In this document: in pieces, positions 34,609-44,666 of the stretch
How the letters are laid out: the number at the start of each line of letters is the position of its first letter
Numbering within the stretch: position 1 is the first letter of the stretch
Assembly (NCBI RefSeq): GCF_030504645.1
Contig: NZ_JAUKWQ010000002.1
Span: forward strand, 620,001 to 684,000
Length of the DNA stretch: 64,000 nucleotides
Source: Rhizobium oryzicola
Lineage (GTDB): Bacteria; Pseudomonadota; Alphaproteobacteria; Rhizobiales; Rhizobiaceae
Reading direction: 5' to 3'
Position numbers and translations under genes: made by a program
The notes under the pieces: model-generated
Told to the model about the DNA's origin: nothing
Seen by the model: only the letters and a program-made list of their open reading frames with translations
The model's database searches: none

Positions 34609-34833
34609 TCAGCCGCCAATGCGGATCTCTGCTCGGCTATGGGTCTTTTCCAGATTGCCATAGAACTCGCTGGCACGGGCGGTGCGGATCTGGCTTTGCA
34701 GATGCTCCACTTGTGCCTCTGCAGTCCCCCGCAGCAATTGATCCAGATCCTCGTGCCTGATGCCGTCGGCCTGCATCAGCATGGCAATCAGGGGATCATG
34801 CATGAGATCCTGTACAGTCATTTCCTGGTCCAT
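34609..34833 (-). CDS. Small hypothetical protein (74 aa)
   Basis: Starts MDQEMTVQDLMHDPLIAML at 34833, with GGAGGAAAA directly upstream, so a longer frame to 34932 is rejected. The 74-residue product is helical and slightly acidic; 'DLMHDPLIAMLMQADG' followed by 'LDQLLRGTAEAQ' resembles many short rhizobial proteins of unknown role. Convergent with the deacetylase gene, whose stop it almost touches. Confidence 0.75.
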   Translation of the reverse strand: MDQEMTVQDLMHDPLIAMLMQADGIRHEDLDQLLRGTAEAQVEHLQSQIRTARASEFYGNLEKTHSRAEIRIGG

Positions 34834-35265
34834 GACTTTTCCTCCGTCTTCATTGCGAATCATTCTGCCGCAGGATTGCGACGGAAATATCGCTGCGCGC
34901 GCCCCGTCCTCTTCACAGGTTCGGGAGCGCATTCAGCCCTTCATGTCCCATTACGTGGCATTTCTCGGAACGGATGTTCCGGGGCACTCATTCTGTGCAC
35001 AGATAGACAGCGCTTTCATTCTTCTTCCTTACGCGCCAGCAACTTCGGTTCTGCTGCCCGGAGGCGCGGCCTGTGGATGACCTGTGGATAGAGAAAATCA
35101 AGTTCGGTAAATGTTTCCATTCCGTTCTGCGGCAGGAATTTTGTTGCATCGCAACAATTATGCTGATGCCAGAAGCACTTGCTTAGTTAATTTTAACGCC
35201 TTGGCGATAGCATGGGAACGTAGCCGGTCCTGAACCGTTTGTGTCTGCGCAAGGGAGTATCCGCC
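34834..35265. other. Intergenic region with DnaA-box-like pair and hairpin
   Basis: No gene seen in 430 bases. TGTGGATGA (35072-35080) and TGTGGATAG (35083-35091) each differ by one base from the DnaA-box word TGTGGATAA and are 11 bp apart. TTGTTGC-ATC-GCAACAA at 35141-35157 is a seven-pair hairpin. Confidence 0.4.
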
Positions 35266-35463
35266 ATGATCATCAAGCTTCTCGAAATTCTTCGCGAGCA
35301 GGACGATGCAGGTCTTGCCACGGGGACCTATGCAGACGGCGCCTTTTATCTGACACGTGATGGAGAGGCCAAGGAAGGCAAGCAGCATTGCATGCGCGAG
35401 TCCTATGACAGGGATTTCAGGACCGCCCGCCGTCTCGCAGACAGCGCACTCGTTTTCGCCTGA
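35266..35463 (+). CDS. Small hypothetical protein (65 aa)
   Basis: MIIKLLEILREQDDAGLATG..., a 65-residue protein with a beta-like stretch (TYADGAFYLTRDGEAKEGK) and a charged C-terminal helix (DFRTARRLADSALVFA). AAGGGAG lies upstream of the ATG at 35266. Not recognised. It precedes the histidine kinase gene by about 115 bases on the same strand. Confidence 0.6.
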   Translation: MIIKLLEILREQDDAGLATGTYADGAFYLTRDGEAKEGKQHCMRESYDRDFRTARRLADSALVFA

Positions 35464-35580
35464 TAAAACTTTGCGTGTGACGGTCGGGAAACCGACCGTC
35501 CCTTATATCCGCATATTGTTATGTTCCGCCAAACCTTTATAAGGTTTCGCATTATGTGAATGCGGGCACGGGGACAGGAC

Positions 35581-38484
35581 ATGTTTCGGCAGGCGGGGCT
35601 GGCGGGGCTCGATATAGAGCAACTCTTCAATCATTCTCCGAACCCCTATGTTATCGTCGACCGCGATCTGCGTATCGTTGGTATGAATGAGGCCTATTTG
35701 GCTGTTACCATGCAGAAGCGCGATGCGCTGGCCGGGCACATGCTCTTTGAAGCTTTCCCGAGTGATCCTGAGTCACCCCATGGCCGCATGCTGCGTCAAT
35801 CCTTCGCGAAGGTTCTGCAAACGGGACAGGTGGATCACATACCGCTCATTCCCTATCCCATCTCCAACCCCGACGGGACGCTTGCGCATCGCTACTGGAG
35901 TGCCACGCATACGCCCATCAACGATGCTGAAGGACGGGTGGAGTACATCCTTCAGCACACGGTGGACGTGACAGAACTGCATATGCTGCGGCAAGCCAAT
36001 CCGGATGCCGATTGGAAGATGCAGACCGACCTTTTGCGCCGTGCAGATGCCGTGCAAGGCCAAAACCTGGCGCTTGGCCGCGAGCGGGAATATTTGCGGG
36101 GTCTTTTCGAGCAGGCGCCAGGCTTCATGGCGGTCCTGCGTGGCGAGCGCCATGTCTTCGAGATCGTGAACGCGTCCTACCGGAAACTGGTTGGCCGCGC
36201 CGACCTGATCGGCAAAACGGTCCGTGAAGCACTGCCCGAGATTGCTGGTCAGGGCTTCTATGAACTCCTGGATAATGTCTACAGCTCCGGAAATCCCTAT
36301 AGTGCGCATGGCGCCAGGGTAACCCTGCAACACCCCGACGGCGGTGAAGCGAAAGAGGTTTTCCTCGATTTCATCTACCAGCCATTGCGGGATGCCGATG
36401 GAGCTGTCAGCGGTATCTTTGTTCAGGGTAATGACGTCACTCAGCTTCACCAGGCTGAGGAGGCGGCCCGGGAAAGCGAGGATCGCTTCCGCACGCTTGC
36501 GCATTCCTTGCCAAACCATGTCTGGACAGCAACGGCGGATGGCCGCGTTGATTGGAGCAATCCGTCGATGCTGGACTATCTTGGTGTCAAGGATCCCATT
36601 GCGGAGTTGGCGGAGTTCGAGCCCCTCCTGCATCCGGAAGATGTTGATCGCGTCTTCGATCAATGGCGCCAGTCGCTGGCGCACGGGCAGGCGCTCCAGA
36701 GCGAACACCGCTTGCTTCATCGCGGTGGCGCTTATCGTTGGTTCCTGACACGCGCCGTTCCCATTCGCAATGGTGTGGGTGAGATCGTTCGCTGGGTCGG
36801 CACCAACACTGATATCGAAGAGCAGAAGAAGACGGAATCGCGCCTTGAGACCCTGGCGAGCGCGCTGGAAACGCGCGTCGAGGAGCGGACGGCAGAGCTT
36901 CAGAAGACGCAGGAAGTGCTGCGTCAGAGCCAGAAGATGGAAGCCATCGGCAATCTGGCCGGCGGTATTGCTCACGACTTCAACAACCTTCTGCAGGTTA
37001 TTACCGGCAATCTGCAACTGCTTGCGAAGGATTTGCGTGGCAACGATATTGCCGAGCGCCGCCTGAATAGCGCTCTCGATGGTGCGTCACGCGGCGCAAG
37101 GCTTGCCTCGCAATTGCTGTCCTTCGGGCGTCGCCAGCCTTTGGCCCCTAAGGTCGTCAATCTCGGCCGGCTCGTGCGCGAGATGGATCACCTCATCCGC
37201 CGCAGCATTGGAGAGGCCATCGAGATCGACACGATCGTAGGTGGCGGTTTGTGGAACACGCAGGTTGACCCGTCCAATGTCGAGAACGCCCTTCTGAACC
37301 TTGCGATCAATGCGCGCGATGCCATGGAAGGCCGCGGTCGGCTTACGATCGAACTTGGTAACGCCTATCTGGACGATCACTATGCCCAGAACGCCTTCGA
37401 CGTGAAGGCCGGCCAATATGTGATGCTGGCGGTCAGCGACACCGGTTGCGGCATGCCGGCCGATGTTTTGGCGCGGGCCTTCGATCCCTTCTTCACGACC
37501 AAGCCGGAGGGCAGGGGAACCGGGCTTGGCCTTTCCATGGTCTATGGTTTCGTGAAGCAGTCGGGCGGGCATATCAACATCTATAGCGAGGTTGGCAGCG
37601 GTACGACGGTTCGCATCTATCTGCCCCGTTCCATGGAAGTGGAAGATGTGATTGCCGAGGAGCCGTCAGGCAATGTCGCCGGCGGTACGGAAACCATTCT
37701 TGTCGTAGAGGATGACGAGGCCGTTCGAGATATTACCGTCAGCATGTTGAGCGAGCTCGGTTACAAGGTACTGAAGGCGCGGGACGCCGACAGTGGATTG
37801 GCCATCATCGACAGTGGCGTAATGATCGATCTTCTCTTTACCGATGTCGTGATGCCGGGGCGGCTGAAAAGCAGCGAGCTGGCCCGCAAGGCCAAGGAGC
37901 GGCGGCCGGATATCGAAGTTCTCTTCACCTCGGGCTATACGGAAAACTCGATCGTGCATGGCGGGCGGCTTGATGCGGGTGTGAATCTGCTGAGCAAGCC
38001 CTACGCGCGCGAGACACTTGCCCGCAAGGTGCGGTTCTTGCTGGATAAGGCCAGGGAAAACAGAGCAAATATGGCCACGACCGCGACTCCGCAGACTGCA
38101 ACGCCATCAAGCAGCAACAGCGGCATCCGTGTTCTGCTTTGCGAGGATGAAGCGCTGATCCGCATTTCGACGGCGGACTACCTCCAGGACTTCGGCATTA
38201 CCGTTGTGGAGGCTGGCACCGGCCAGGAGGCGTTGCAAGCCATCGATGGAGCGGCGATCGATATTCTGGTGACCGATGTGCATCTGCCTGACATGAATGG
38301 CCTCGACCTGTTGAACCGGATGCGAGAAACGTACAAGGACCTGCCTGTGATCTTCGCGACCGGCGACCTGCATTTGCCAGGCATGGAGGCGCTCGATCAG
38401 GCTGCGCTTGTCACCAAGCCCTATGATTATGATCTGCTTGCCAAGTTGATCCGGGACATGGTCAATCGCCGCAGGCCGACTTGA
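35581..38484 (+). CDS. Multi-PAS hybrid histidine kinase with two receiver domains
   Basis: A 967-residue soluble sensor kinase. PAS-type segments at about 15-130, 170-290 and 295-420 (the third is PAC-rich: HRLLHRGGAYRWFL, VGTNTDIEEQK), then a coiled coil and a dimerisation box LAGGIAHDFNNLLQV with phosphorylation His at 465, an HATPase domain (NALLNLAINARDAM, SDTGCGMP, GRGTGLGLSMVYGF), and two REC domains with phosphoacceptor Asp at 755 (TDVVMPG) and 899 (TDVHLPDMNG). No transmembrane segment. The start chosen is ATG 35581 (GGGGACAGG upstream); an in-frame ATG at 35560 is possible. Signal unknown. Confidence 0.93.
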   Translation: MFRQAGLAGLDIEQLFNHSPNPYVIVDRDLRIVGMNEAYLAVTMQKRDALAGHMLFEAFPSDPESPHGRMLRQSFAKVLQTGQVDHIPLIPYPISNPDGTLAHRYWSATHTPINDAEGRVEYILQHTVDVTELHMLRQANPDADWKMQTDLLRRADAVQGQNLALGREREYLRGLFEQAPGFMAVLRGERHVFEIVNASYRKLVGRADLIGKTVREALPEIAGQGFYELLDNVYSSGNPYSAHGARVTLQHPDGGEAKEVFLDFIYQPLRDADGAVSGIFVQGNDVTQLHQAEEAARESEDRFRTLAHSLPNHVWTATADGRVDWSNPSMLDYLGVKDPIAELAEFEPLLHPEDVDRVFDQWRQSLAHGQALQSEHRLLHRGGAYRWFLTRAVPIRNGVGEIVRWVGTNTDIEEQKKTESRLETLASALETRVEERTAELQKTQEVLRQSQKMEAIGNLAGGIAHDFNNLLQVITGNLQLLAKDLRGNDIAERRLNSALDGASRGARLASQLLSFGRRQPLAPKVVNLGRLVREMDHLIRRSIGEAIEIDTIVGGGLWNTQVDPSNVENALLNLAINARDAMEGRGRLTIELGNAYLDDHYAQNAFDVKAGQYVMLAVSDTGCGMPADVLARAFDPFFTTKPEGRGTGLGLSMVYGFVKQSGGHINIYSEVGSGTTVRIYLPRSMEVEDVIAEEPSGNVAGGTETILVVEDDEAVRDITVSMLSELGYKVLKARDADSGLAIIDSGVMIDLLFTDVVMPGRLKSSELARKAKERRPDIEVLFTSGYTENSIVHGGRLDAGVNLLSKPYARETLARKVRFLLDKARENRANMATTATPQTATPSSSNSGIRVLLCEDEALIRISTADYLQDFGITVVEAGTGQEALQAIDGAAIDILVTDVHLPDMNGLDLLNRMRETYKDLPVIFATGDLHLPGMEALDQAALVTKPYDYDLLAKLIRDMVNRRRPT

Positions 38485-38663
38485 TCAGCCAGTGTATCGG
38501 TTGCTCGATCTCTTCAAGATCGATGCAATTTTATCCGTCAGATTTTTCAGCCCCTTAGCAAGATGGTGGCTGGTCGGAACTGAATGGCGCGTTTCCATTC
38601 TGGCACCGTCACATCTTCTTTGGTCTATTGCCGCCGTCAAGCATTGCGGGGGCAATATCAAAT

Positions 38664-39278
38664 ATGCGTATCATGCATTTTCCATTTGCGGCCGTCGTCC
38701 TTATGTCGCTGCCGTCCTGTTATTCTATGTCCAAAGAAGAATGCGTTGCGGCCAACTGGAAGGTGGTTGGGGAAAGCGATGGCGCCAACGGATATAATCC
38801 TCAAAGTCGTTTTGCGGAGCACACGAAGTCTTGCGCACGCGTCAAGATCGTGCCGGACCAGACGGTCTGGTATTCGGGCTTTCAGGAGGGCATCAAGCGC
38901 TACTGCACGCCGCAGAGCGGCGCCATCCACGGCGAGGCCGGCGACGAGTATAACAATGCCTGCCCGGCAGAACTCCAGTCGGGGTTCATGAGCGGCTATT
39001 CGCTGGGCAAGCGCGTGCGCGATTTGCGTGGGCAATTGGATAACATCAATTCCGACATCAGCAATCGCGAGCAGGATACGGATCAGGCCTATAAGGATCT
39101 GAAGACGGCGCAGGATCAGGAGCGGGGTCCGCTCAAGATGCGCATCGACGACAACGATTTTAACATCCGTCGCCTGCGTCGCGATGCCGACGATGTTTCT
39201 GCTCAATTGTCTGCTGCGGAGCGGGATCTGGCGGCTTTCCGCGCCAATCCGCAGTTTATTGCGATGCCCCGGCCATAA
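38664..39278 (+). CDS. DUF2799-type lipoprotein-like protein
   Basis: A 204-residue exported protein. The N-terminus MRIMHFPFAAVVLMSLPSC ends in a cysteine that could be lipidated. CVAANWKVVGESDGANGY and the GFQEGIKRYCTPQSG and GFMSGYSLG segments match the DUF2799 family. A C-terminal coiled coil (about 130-200; LRGQLDNINSDISNREQD, DADDVSAQLSAAERDL) follows. GGGGG is ten bases ahead of the ATG at 38664. Function of the family is unknown. Confidence 0.8.
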   Translation: MRIMHFPFAAVVLMSLPSCYSMSKEECVAANWKVVGESDGANGYNPQSRFAEHTKSCARVKIVPDQTVWYSGFQEGIKRYCTPQSGAIHGEAGDEYNNACPAELQSGFMSGYSLGKRVRDLRGQLDNINSDISNREQDTDQAYKDLKTAQDQERGPLKMRIDDNDFNIRRLRRDADDVSAQLSAAERDLAAFRANPQFIAMPRP

Positions 39279-39286
39279 TAGAAAGG

Positions 39287-39315
39287 TCAGCCCCTCCATT
39301 TGCGGGAGGGGCTGA
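39287..39315. terminator. Bidirectional stem-loop between convergent genes
   Basis: TCAGCCCCTCC pairs with GGAGGGGCTGA around seven bases. It lies between the DUF2799 gene and the convergent AGE-family gene and likely ends both transcripts, although no strong T-run is present. Confidence 0.7.
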
Positions 39316-39323
39316 TATTTGCC

Positions 39324-40571
39324 TCAGAGGCTCGATCCGTTTTCCTGGATCACCTTGGTCAGGCTGCCCGTTGCCGGGAAAAGCGGGATCAGGCATGCCT
39401 GGAAGGCGTGGTAGATATCGCCCTTGCCGGGGAAGAGGCTGTTCGCCGGCTTCAGGTCTTCCGTCGTTTCCTCAAACCAGCCGCCATGGTCACGATCCAG
39501 GAAATGCGCCGCAATCGTCGACCAGATCGTCCGGTAGCTTTCCTCATGGAAGCGGCTTGGCGCATGGTGGTTGAGGAAGTGGGCCGCCCCGGCTGCCTCA
39601 CACATCGGCCACCAGAGCTTGGACCGCTTGTCCGGATTGTCCTGCCAGTCGAGCGTATAGAAGAAGCCCCCTTTTGCCTTGTCCCAGCCAAGCGTCATGG
39701 AGCGTTCGAACAGCGCTTCCGCGGCCTCAACCATCCAGGCTTGGCGGTTGCCGCCGAGCGCATAGAGCTGCAGCAGCAGGCGCGCCCATTCCAGCCAATG
39801 GCCCGGCGTGGTGCCCGCCGGGCGGAACATTTCGTTCGGGTGATAATAATTGCGGTCGACCACCCAGTTCTCATCGAAGTGTTCGGCGACCCGGAAACCT
39901 TCTTCGCGGGCGCGGCGGTTGATCAGGAGGTCGGCGATACTTTCCGCCTTCTGCAGATAATGCGCCTCGCCGGTCGCTTCGAAGGCGGCCATCAGGCTTT
40001 CCGTTAGGTGCATGTTGGAGTTCTGGCCGCGATAGCCGGGCACCGGCTGCCAGTCTGCGGAGAACTCTTCCGCGATGGCGCCGTGTTGCTTTTCCCAGAA
40101 CTTCGTTTCGATCACATCGGTGATATCAGTCAGCATCTTGTCGGCGAGCGGGTGTTCAACCACCTTGGCCGAGGAGGCGGCCAGCAGAACGAAGGCGTGG
40201 CCGTAACCCTGCTTGGACGCGTCCGCGGCGCCATCATCATTCGCCTGCCAGAAGTAGCCGCCGTTTTTCTGGTCGCGATGCTTTTCCCAGAGATAGCGCA
40301 TGCCATGGTCCACCACATCTGCCGCGCCCGGTCGGCCGAGCAGATCAGCAATGGCAAAGCAGTGGACCATGCGGGCGCTGGCATGGATGCCACGCGCCGG
40401 ATTGTTGGTGTCGAGCGGCTGGCCCTGACGGTTCAGATCATAGAAGCCGCCCTTGGGATTGATCGCACGGTACTGGAAGAAATCCATCAGGCCTTCAGCC
40501 TGAGCGAGCAACCATCGGCGATGGTAGGGACGCTCCGCCCAAAGTTTGGAAAGCCCAGCCGTTCTGATCAT
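39324..40571 (-). CDS. AGE-family N-acylglucosamine 2-epimerase / mannose isomerase-like enzyme
   Basis: A 415-residue alpha/alpha-barrel of the AGE family (mannose isomerase, YihS, renin-binding type). Landmarks: GGFYDLNRQGQPL, HASARMVHCFA, HGMRYLWEKHRD, GYGHAFVLLAASS, QNSNMHLTESLMAAFEAT, TTPGHWLEWARLL and the acidic KLWWPMCEAAGAA segment. Active-site histidines of this family are in the RMVHCF, MHLTE and PGHWLEW motifs. Start at 40571 chosen for GGAGGAAA immediately upstream; the six-residue longer form lacks support. Likely interconverts mannose/fructose or an N-acylglucosamine pair. Confidence 0.9.
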   Translation of the reverse strand: MIRTAGLSKLWAERPYHRRWLLAQAEGLMDFFQYRAINPKGGFYDLNRQGQPLDTNNPARGIHASARMVHCFAIADLLGRPGAADVVDHGMRYLWEKHRDQKNGGYFWQANDDGAADASKQGYGHAFVLLAASSAKVVEHPLADKMLTDITDVIETKFWEKQHGAIAEEFSADWQPVPGYRGQNSNMHLTESLMAAFEATGEAHYLQKAESIADLLINRRAREEGFRVAEHFDENWVVDRNYYHPNEMFRPAGTTPGHWLEWARLLLQLYALGGNRQAWMVEAAEALFERSMTLGWDKAKGGFFYTLDWQDNPDKRSKLWWPMCEAAGAAHFLNHHAPSRFHEESYRTIWSTIAAHFLDRDHGGWFEETTEDLKPANSLFPGKGDIYHAFQACLIPLFPATGSLTKVIQENGSSL

Positions 40572-40657
40572 GATTTCCTCCACGCACAAGAAAAAGTAAG
40601 CTTCAGCCCCTATATCTTCATGCTACCCAACTGTCATGAGCAATCGCGAAATCAAGG

Positions 40658-40675
40658 TGTTACAAGACTGTAACA
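40658..40675. promoter_or_regulatory. Inverted repeat upstream of metH
   Basis: TGTTACA-AGAC-TGTAACA, perfect seven-bp arms, four bases before the longer palindrome at 40679-40698. Probably a repressor or activator site for metH and/or the divergent AGE gene. Confidence 0.55.
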
Positions 40676-40678
40676 TTG

Positions 40679-40698
40679 ACATAAAGATATCTTTATGT
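40679..40698. promoter_or_regulatory. 20-bp perfect palindrome upstream of metH
   Basis: ACATAAAGATATCTTTATGT is palindromic over all 20 bases and ends 42 bases before the metH start. ArsR-family SahR regulators are known to control methionine-cycle genes such as metH in proteobacteria; whether this is their operator is inference. No SAM or cobalamin riboswitch fits in this short leader. Confidence 0.6.
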
Positions 40699-40739
40699 GA
40701 TTAAGCGTTGATTGGCGTCAAGCTTCGAGGAGAGTGCCC

Positions 40740-43700
40740 GTGTTCGATCAACTGTTCGGCCCCCAAGGTGCAGCACGAAACGGCGAAGAGATTTTTCAGG
40801 CACTGGCAAAGGCCGCCCGTGAGCGTATCCTCATTCTCGACGGCGCCATGGGTACGCAGATCCAGGGACTTGGCTTCAACGAGGACCATTTCCGCGGCGA
40901 ACGTTTCATTGGCTGTGCCTGTCATCAACAAGGCAATAACGACCTTCTGATCCTGACCCAGCCGGATGCGATCGAAGAAATCCATTACCGCTATGCCAAG
41001 GCGGGTGCCGATATCGTCGAGACCAATACCTTCTCGTCGACCCGGATCGCGCAGGCCGATTACGAAATGGAAGGCGCCGTCTATGATCTCAACAAGGAAG
41101 GCGCCGAAGTCGCCCGTCGCGCCATTGAGCGCGCCATGCGCGAAGATGGCAAGCGCCGCTTCGTGGCCGGCGCCATCGGCCCGACCAACCGCACGGCCTC
41201 CATCTCGCCGGATGTGAACAATCCCGGCTTCCGCGCTGTCTCCTTTGATGATTTGCGCCTTGCCTATGCCGAGCAGATCGACGGTCTGATCGACGGCGGC
41301 GCCGACATCATTCTGATCGAGACTATCTTCGATACGCTGAACGCCAAGGCTGCGATCTTCGCCTGCGAGGATCGCTTCGTCGCGAAGGGCATCCGTCTTC
41401 CCGTCATGATCTCGGGCACCATCACCGACCTCTCGGGCCGCACGCTCTCCGGCCAGACGCCGACCGCCTTCTGGAATTCCGTCAGCCACGCCAAGCCGTT
41501 CACCATCGGCTTCAACTGTGCGCTCGGCGCCGATGCCATGCTGCCGCATCTGCAGGAAGTGTCCGCCATTGCCGACACTTTCGTCTGCGCCTATCCCAAT
41601 GCCGGCCTGCCGAACGAGTTTGGCCAGTATGACCAGACGCCGGAAGGCATGGCCAAGCAGGTGCGGGAATTTGCCCGCCAGGGCCTTATCAATATCGTCG
41701 GCGGCTGCTGCGGCTCGACGCCGGACCACATCCGCGCCATCGCCGAGGCGGTGAAGGAATTTGCCCCGCGGCAACTGCCGGAGCATCGCCCCTTCATGTC
41801 GCTCTCGGGCCTCGAACCCTTCGAGCTGACCAAGGACATTCCTTTCGTCAACGTCGGCGAGCGCACCAATGTCACCGGCTCGGCCAAGTTCCGTAAGCTG
41901 ATCACCGCTGCCGATTACACGTCCGCCCTCGCTGTCGCCCGCGATCAGGTAGAGAACGGTGCACAGATCATCGACATCAACATGGACGAAGGCCTGATCG
42001 ACTCGGGCCGCGCCATGGTCGAGTTCCTGAACCTGATTGCCGCCGAGCCCGATATCGCCCGCGTGCCTGTGATGATCGATAGCTCCAAGTTCGAGATCAT
42101 CGAAGCCGGCTTGAAATGCGTGCAGGGCAAGGCGGTGGTGAACTCCATCTCGCTGAAGGAAGGCGAGGAGAACTTTGTCCGCCAGGCCAAGCTGATCCGC
42201 GCTTATGGTGCTGCTGTCGTGGTCATGGCTTTTGACGAGCAGGGCCAGGCCGACACCTACCAGCGCAAGGTGGAAATCTGCCGCCGCGCCTACAAGATCC
42301 TGACCGAAGAAGCGGATTTCCCGCCGGAAGATATCATCTTCGACCCCAACATTTTCGCGGTCGCGACGGGCATCGAAGAACACAACAATTACGGCGTCGA
42401 CTTCATCGAGGCCACGCGCACCATCCGTCAGGAAATGCCGCTGGTGCATATCTCCGGCGGTGTGTCGAACCTGTCCTTCTCGTTCCGCGGCAATGAGCCG
42501 GTGCGCGAGGCGATGCATGCCGTCTTCCTCTACCACGCCATTCAGGCGGGCATGGACATGGGTATCGTGAACGCCGGTCAGCTGGCGATCTATGAGAACA
42601 TCGATCCGGAACTGCGCGAGGCCTGCGAAGACGTGGTGCTGAACCGTCGCACTGACGGCACCGAGCGGCTTCTGGCTGTGGCGGAAAAGTTCCGCGGCGC
42701 GGGCGCCAAGGAAGCCAAGGCGCAGGATCTGTCCTGGCGCGAATGGTCGGTCGAGAAGCGGCTGGAGCATGCGCTGGTCAACGGTATCACCGAATATATC
42801 GAGGCCGATACGGAAGAGGCGCGCCAGAAGGCCGAGCGTCCGCTGCATGTCATCGAAGGTCCGCTGATGGCGGGCATGAACGTCGTCGGCGATCTGTTCG
42901 GCTCCGGGAAGATGTTCCTGCCGCAGGTGGTGAAATCCGCCCGCGTCATGAAGCAGGCGGTGGCCGTTCTGTTGCCATACATGGAAGAGGAAAAGCGCCT
43001 GAACGGCGGGAGCGAGCGCCAGTCCGCCGGCAAGGTGCTGATGGCGACCGTCAAGGGCGATGTGCACGATATCGGCAAGAACATTGTCGGCGTCGTTCTC
43101 GCCTGCAACAATTACGAGATCATCGACCTTGGCGTCATGGTGCCCGCCACCAAGATCCTGGAAACGGCTGTCGCCGAAAAGGTGGATGTGATCGGTCTCT
43201 CCGGCCTCATCACGCCTTCGCTGGACGAGATGGTGCATGTTGCCTCCGAAATGGAGCGGCAGGGCTTTGACATTCCGCTGCTGATCGGCGGCGCGACCAC
43301 CAGCCGCGTCCACACGGCGGTGAAGATCCATCCGAAATACAATGCCGGGCAGGCGGTCTATGTGACCGACGCAAGCCGCGCCGTCGGCGTCGTCTCCAAC
43401 CTTCTGGCCGAAGGTGGCCGTGAGGAGTATGTCGCCAACATCCGGGCGGAATATGCCAAGGTGGCGGCGGCCCATGCCCGTGCGGAGGCGGAAAAGGTGC
43501 GCCTGCCGATCGAGCGTGCCCGCGCCAACCGCGAGAAGATCGACTGGGCGGCCTATCAGCCGGTCAAACCGAGCTTCACGGGCACCAAGGTGTTCGAAGA
43601 TTATTCGCTGGAAGAACTGGTGCCCTACATCGATTGGACGCCCTTCTTCCAGACATGGGAGCTGAAGGGTCGCTACCCGGCCATTCTCGAAGACGAGAAG

Positions 43701-44510
43701 CAGGGTGAGGCGGCACGTCAGCTCTATGCCGATGCGCAAGCCATGCTGAAGAAGATTGTCGATGAAAAGTGGTTCCGCCCCCGCGCCGTGATCGGCTTCT
43801 GGCCGGCCAACGCGGTGGGTGACGATATCCGTCTCTTTGCGGATGACGGCCGCTCCAAGGATCTCGCAACCTTCTTCACGCTTCGCCAGCAACTTTCCAA
43901 GCGCGATGGCCGCCCGAACGTGGCGCTGTCCGACTTCGTGGCGCCGCTCGACACGGCCAAGCAGGATTATGTCGGCGGTTTCGTGGTGACGGCGGGCATC
44001 GAGGAGGTGGCGATTGCCGAACGCTTCGAACGCGCCAATGACGACTACTCATCGATCCTCGTCAAGGCGCTGGCCGACCGTTTTGCCGAAGCCTTTGCTG
44101 AACGCATGCATGAGCGCGTGCGCAAGGAATTCTGGGGCTATGCGGCAGATGAAGCCTTCTCCAATGAGGATCTGGTGTCGGAAGCCTATGCGGGCATTCG
44201 CCCGGCCCCCGGATATCCGGCCCAGCCCGACCACACGGAAAAGACGACGCTGTTCGAGCTTTTGAAGGCGACGGAAACGACTGGCGTGACGCTGACGGAG
44301 AGCTATGCCATGTGGCCGGGCTCCTCCGTTTCAGGCCTCTATATCGGCCATCCCGGCTCCTACTACTTTGGCGTTGCCAAGGTGGAGCGCGATCAGGTGG
44401 AAGACTATGCCCGCCGCAAGGGCATGGCTGTTGCCGAGGTCGAACGCTGGTTGGGACCGGTTCTGAACTATGTGCCCGGCAATGATGAGGACGCGGTAGA
44501 GGCGGCGTGA
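40740..44510 (+). CDS. metH: Cobalamin-dependent methionine synthase MetH
   Basis: A 1,256-residue full-length MetH, making methionine from homocysteine and methyltetrahydrofolate. In order: homocysteine domain ([11 protein letters not shown], with zinc cysteines in GFNCALG and GGCCGSTP), pterin domain ([12 protein letters not shown]), cobalamin cap and B12 domain with [16 protein letters not shown] (axial-His D-x-H-x-x-G), and the SAM-binding reactivation domain ([23 protein letters not shown]). I use GTG 40740, eight bases after GAGGAGA, giving MFDQLFG as in rhizobial MetH; a GTG six bases earlier is an alternative. Controlled through the palindromes at 40658-40698. Confidence 0.97.
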   Translation: MFDQLFGPQGAARNGEEIFQALAKAARERILILDGAMGTQIQGLGFNEDHFRGERFIGCACHQQGNNDLLILTQPDAIEEIHYRYAKAGADIVETNTFSSTRIAQADYEMEGAVYDLNKEGAEVARRAIERAMREDGKRRFVAGAIGPTNRTASISPDVNNPGFRAVSFDDLRLAYAEQIDGLIDGGADIILIETIFDTLNAKAAIFACEDRFVAKGIRLPVMISGTITDLSGRTLSGQTPTAFWNSVSHAKPFTIGFNCALGADAMLPHLQEVSAIADTFVCAYPNAGLPNEFGQYDQTPEGMAKQVREFARQGLINIVGGCCGSTPDHIRAIAEAVKEFAPRQLPEHRPFMSLSGLEPFELTKDIPFVNVGERTNVTGSAKFRKLITAADYTSALAVARDQVENGAQIIDINMDEGLIDSGRAMVEFLNLIAAEPDIARVPVMIDSSKFEIIEAGLKCVQGKAVVNSISLKEGEENFVRQAKLIRAYGAAVVVMAFDEQGQADTYQRKVEICRRAYKILTEEADFPPEDIIFDPNIFAVATGIEEHNNYGVDFIEATRTIRQEMPLVHISGGVSNLSFSFRGNEPVREAMHAVFLYHAIQAGMDMGIVNAGQLAIYENIDPELREACEDVVLNRRTDGTERLLAVAEKFRGAGAKEAKAQDLSWREWSVEKRLEHALVNGITEYIEADTEEARQKAERPLHVIEGPLMAGMNVVGDLFGSGKMFLPQVVKSARVMKQAVAVLLPYMEEEKRLNGGSERQSAGKVLMATVKGDVHDIGKNIVGVVLACNNYEIIDLGVMVPATKILETAVAEKVDVIGLSGLITPSLDEMVHVASEMERQGFDIPLLIGGATTSRVHTAVKIHPKYNAGQAVYVTDASRAVGVVSNLLAEGGREEYVANIRAEYAKVAAAHARAEAEKVRLPIERARANREKIDWAAYQPVKPSFTGTKVFEDYSLEELVPYIDWTPFFQTWELKGRYPAILEDEKQGEAARQLYADAQAMLKKIVDEKWFRPRAVIGFWPANAVGDDIRLFADDGRSKDLATFFTLRQQLSKRDGRPNVALSDFVAPLDTAKQDYVGGFVVTAGIEEVAIAERFERANDDYSSILVKALADRFAEAFAERMHERVRKEFWGYAADEAFSNEDLVSEAYAGIRPAPGYPAQPDHTEKTTLFELLKATETTGVTLTESYAMWPGSSVSGLYIGHPGSYYFGVAKVERDQVEDYARRKGMAVAEVERWLGPVLNYVPGNDEDAVEAA

Positions 44511-44546
44511 GCCGCGCGTCGCTAGTCGCGAACGGTCTCTTTCGTC

Positions 44547-44569
44547 ATGCTCGGCCTTGTGCCGAGCAT
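44547..44569. repeat. Intergenic palindromic repeat, unit 1
   Basis: ATGCTCGGC-CTTGT-GCCGAGCAT, nine-pair stem after metH. Very similar words are common between genes of rhizobia and related genomes, so I take it as a dispersed repeat that can act as a transcript-end hairpin. Confidence 0.6.
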
Positions 44570-44620
44570 CTACGGCTGTAGCGGCGTATGATCGGTAGAG
44601 TAATCTGGACCGTTGGCAGA

Positions 44621-44641
44621 CCCTCGGGTCAAGCCCGAGGG
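44621..44641. repeat. Intergenic palindromic repeat, unit 2
   Basis: CCCTCGGG-TCAAG-CCCGAGGG, eight-pair stem (A and T extend it by one). The 'CTCGGGTCAAGCCCGAG' word is typical of dispersed rhizobial repeats. It lies between the convergent metH and radical SAM genes. Confidence 0.65.
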
Positions 44642-44666
44642 TGACGACCGAAGCGGCCATATCGCC

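Noticed and set aside
40701-43892. Open frame of over 1,000 codons antisense to metH
   Set aside because: The sense strand encodes a full-length MetH with all domains; the antisense protein has no recognisable domain and is an effect of high-GC codon structure.
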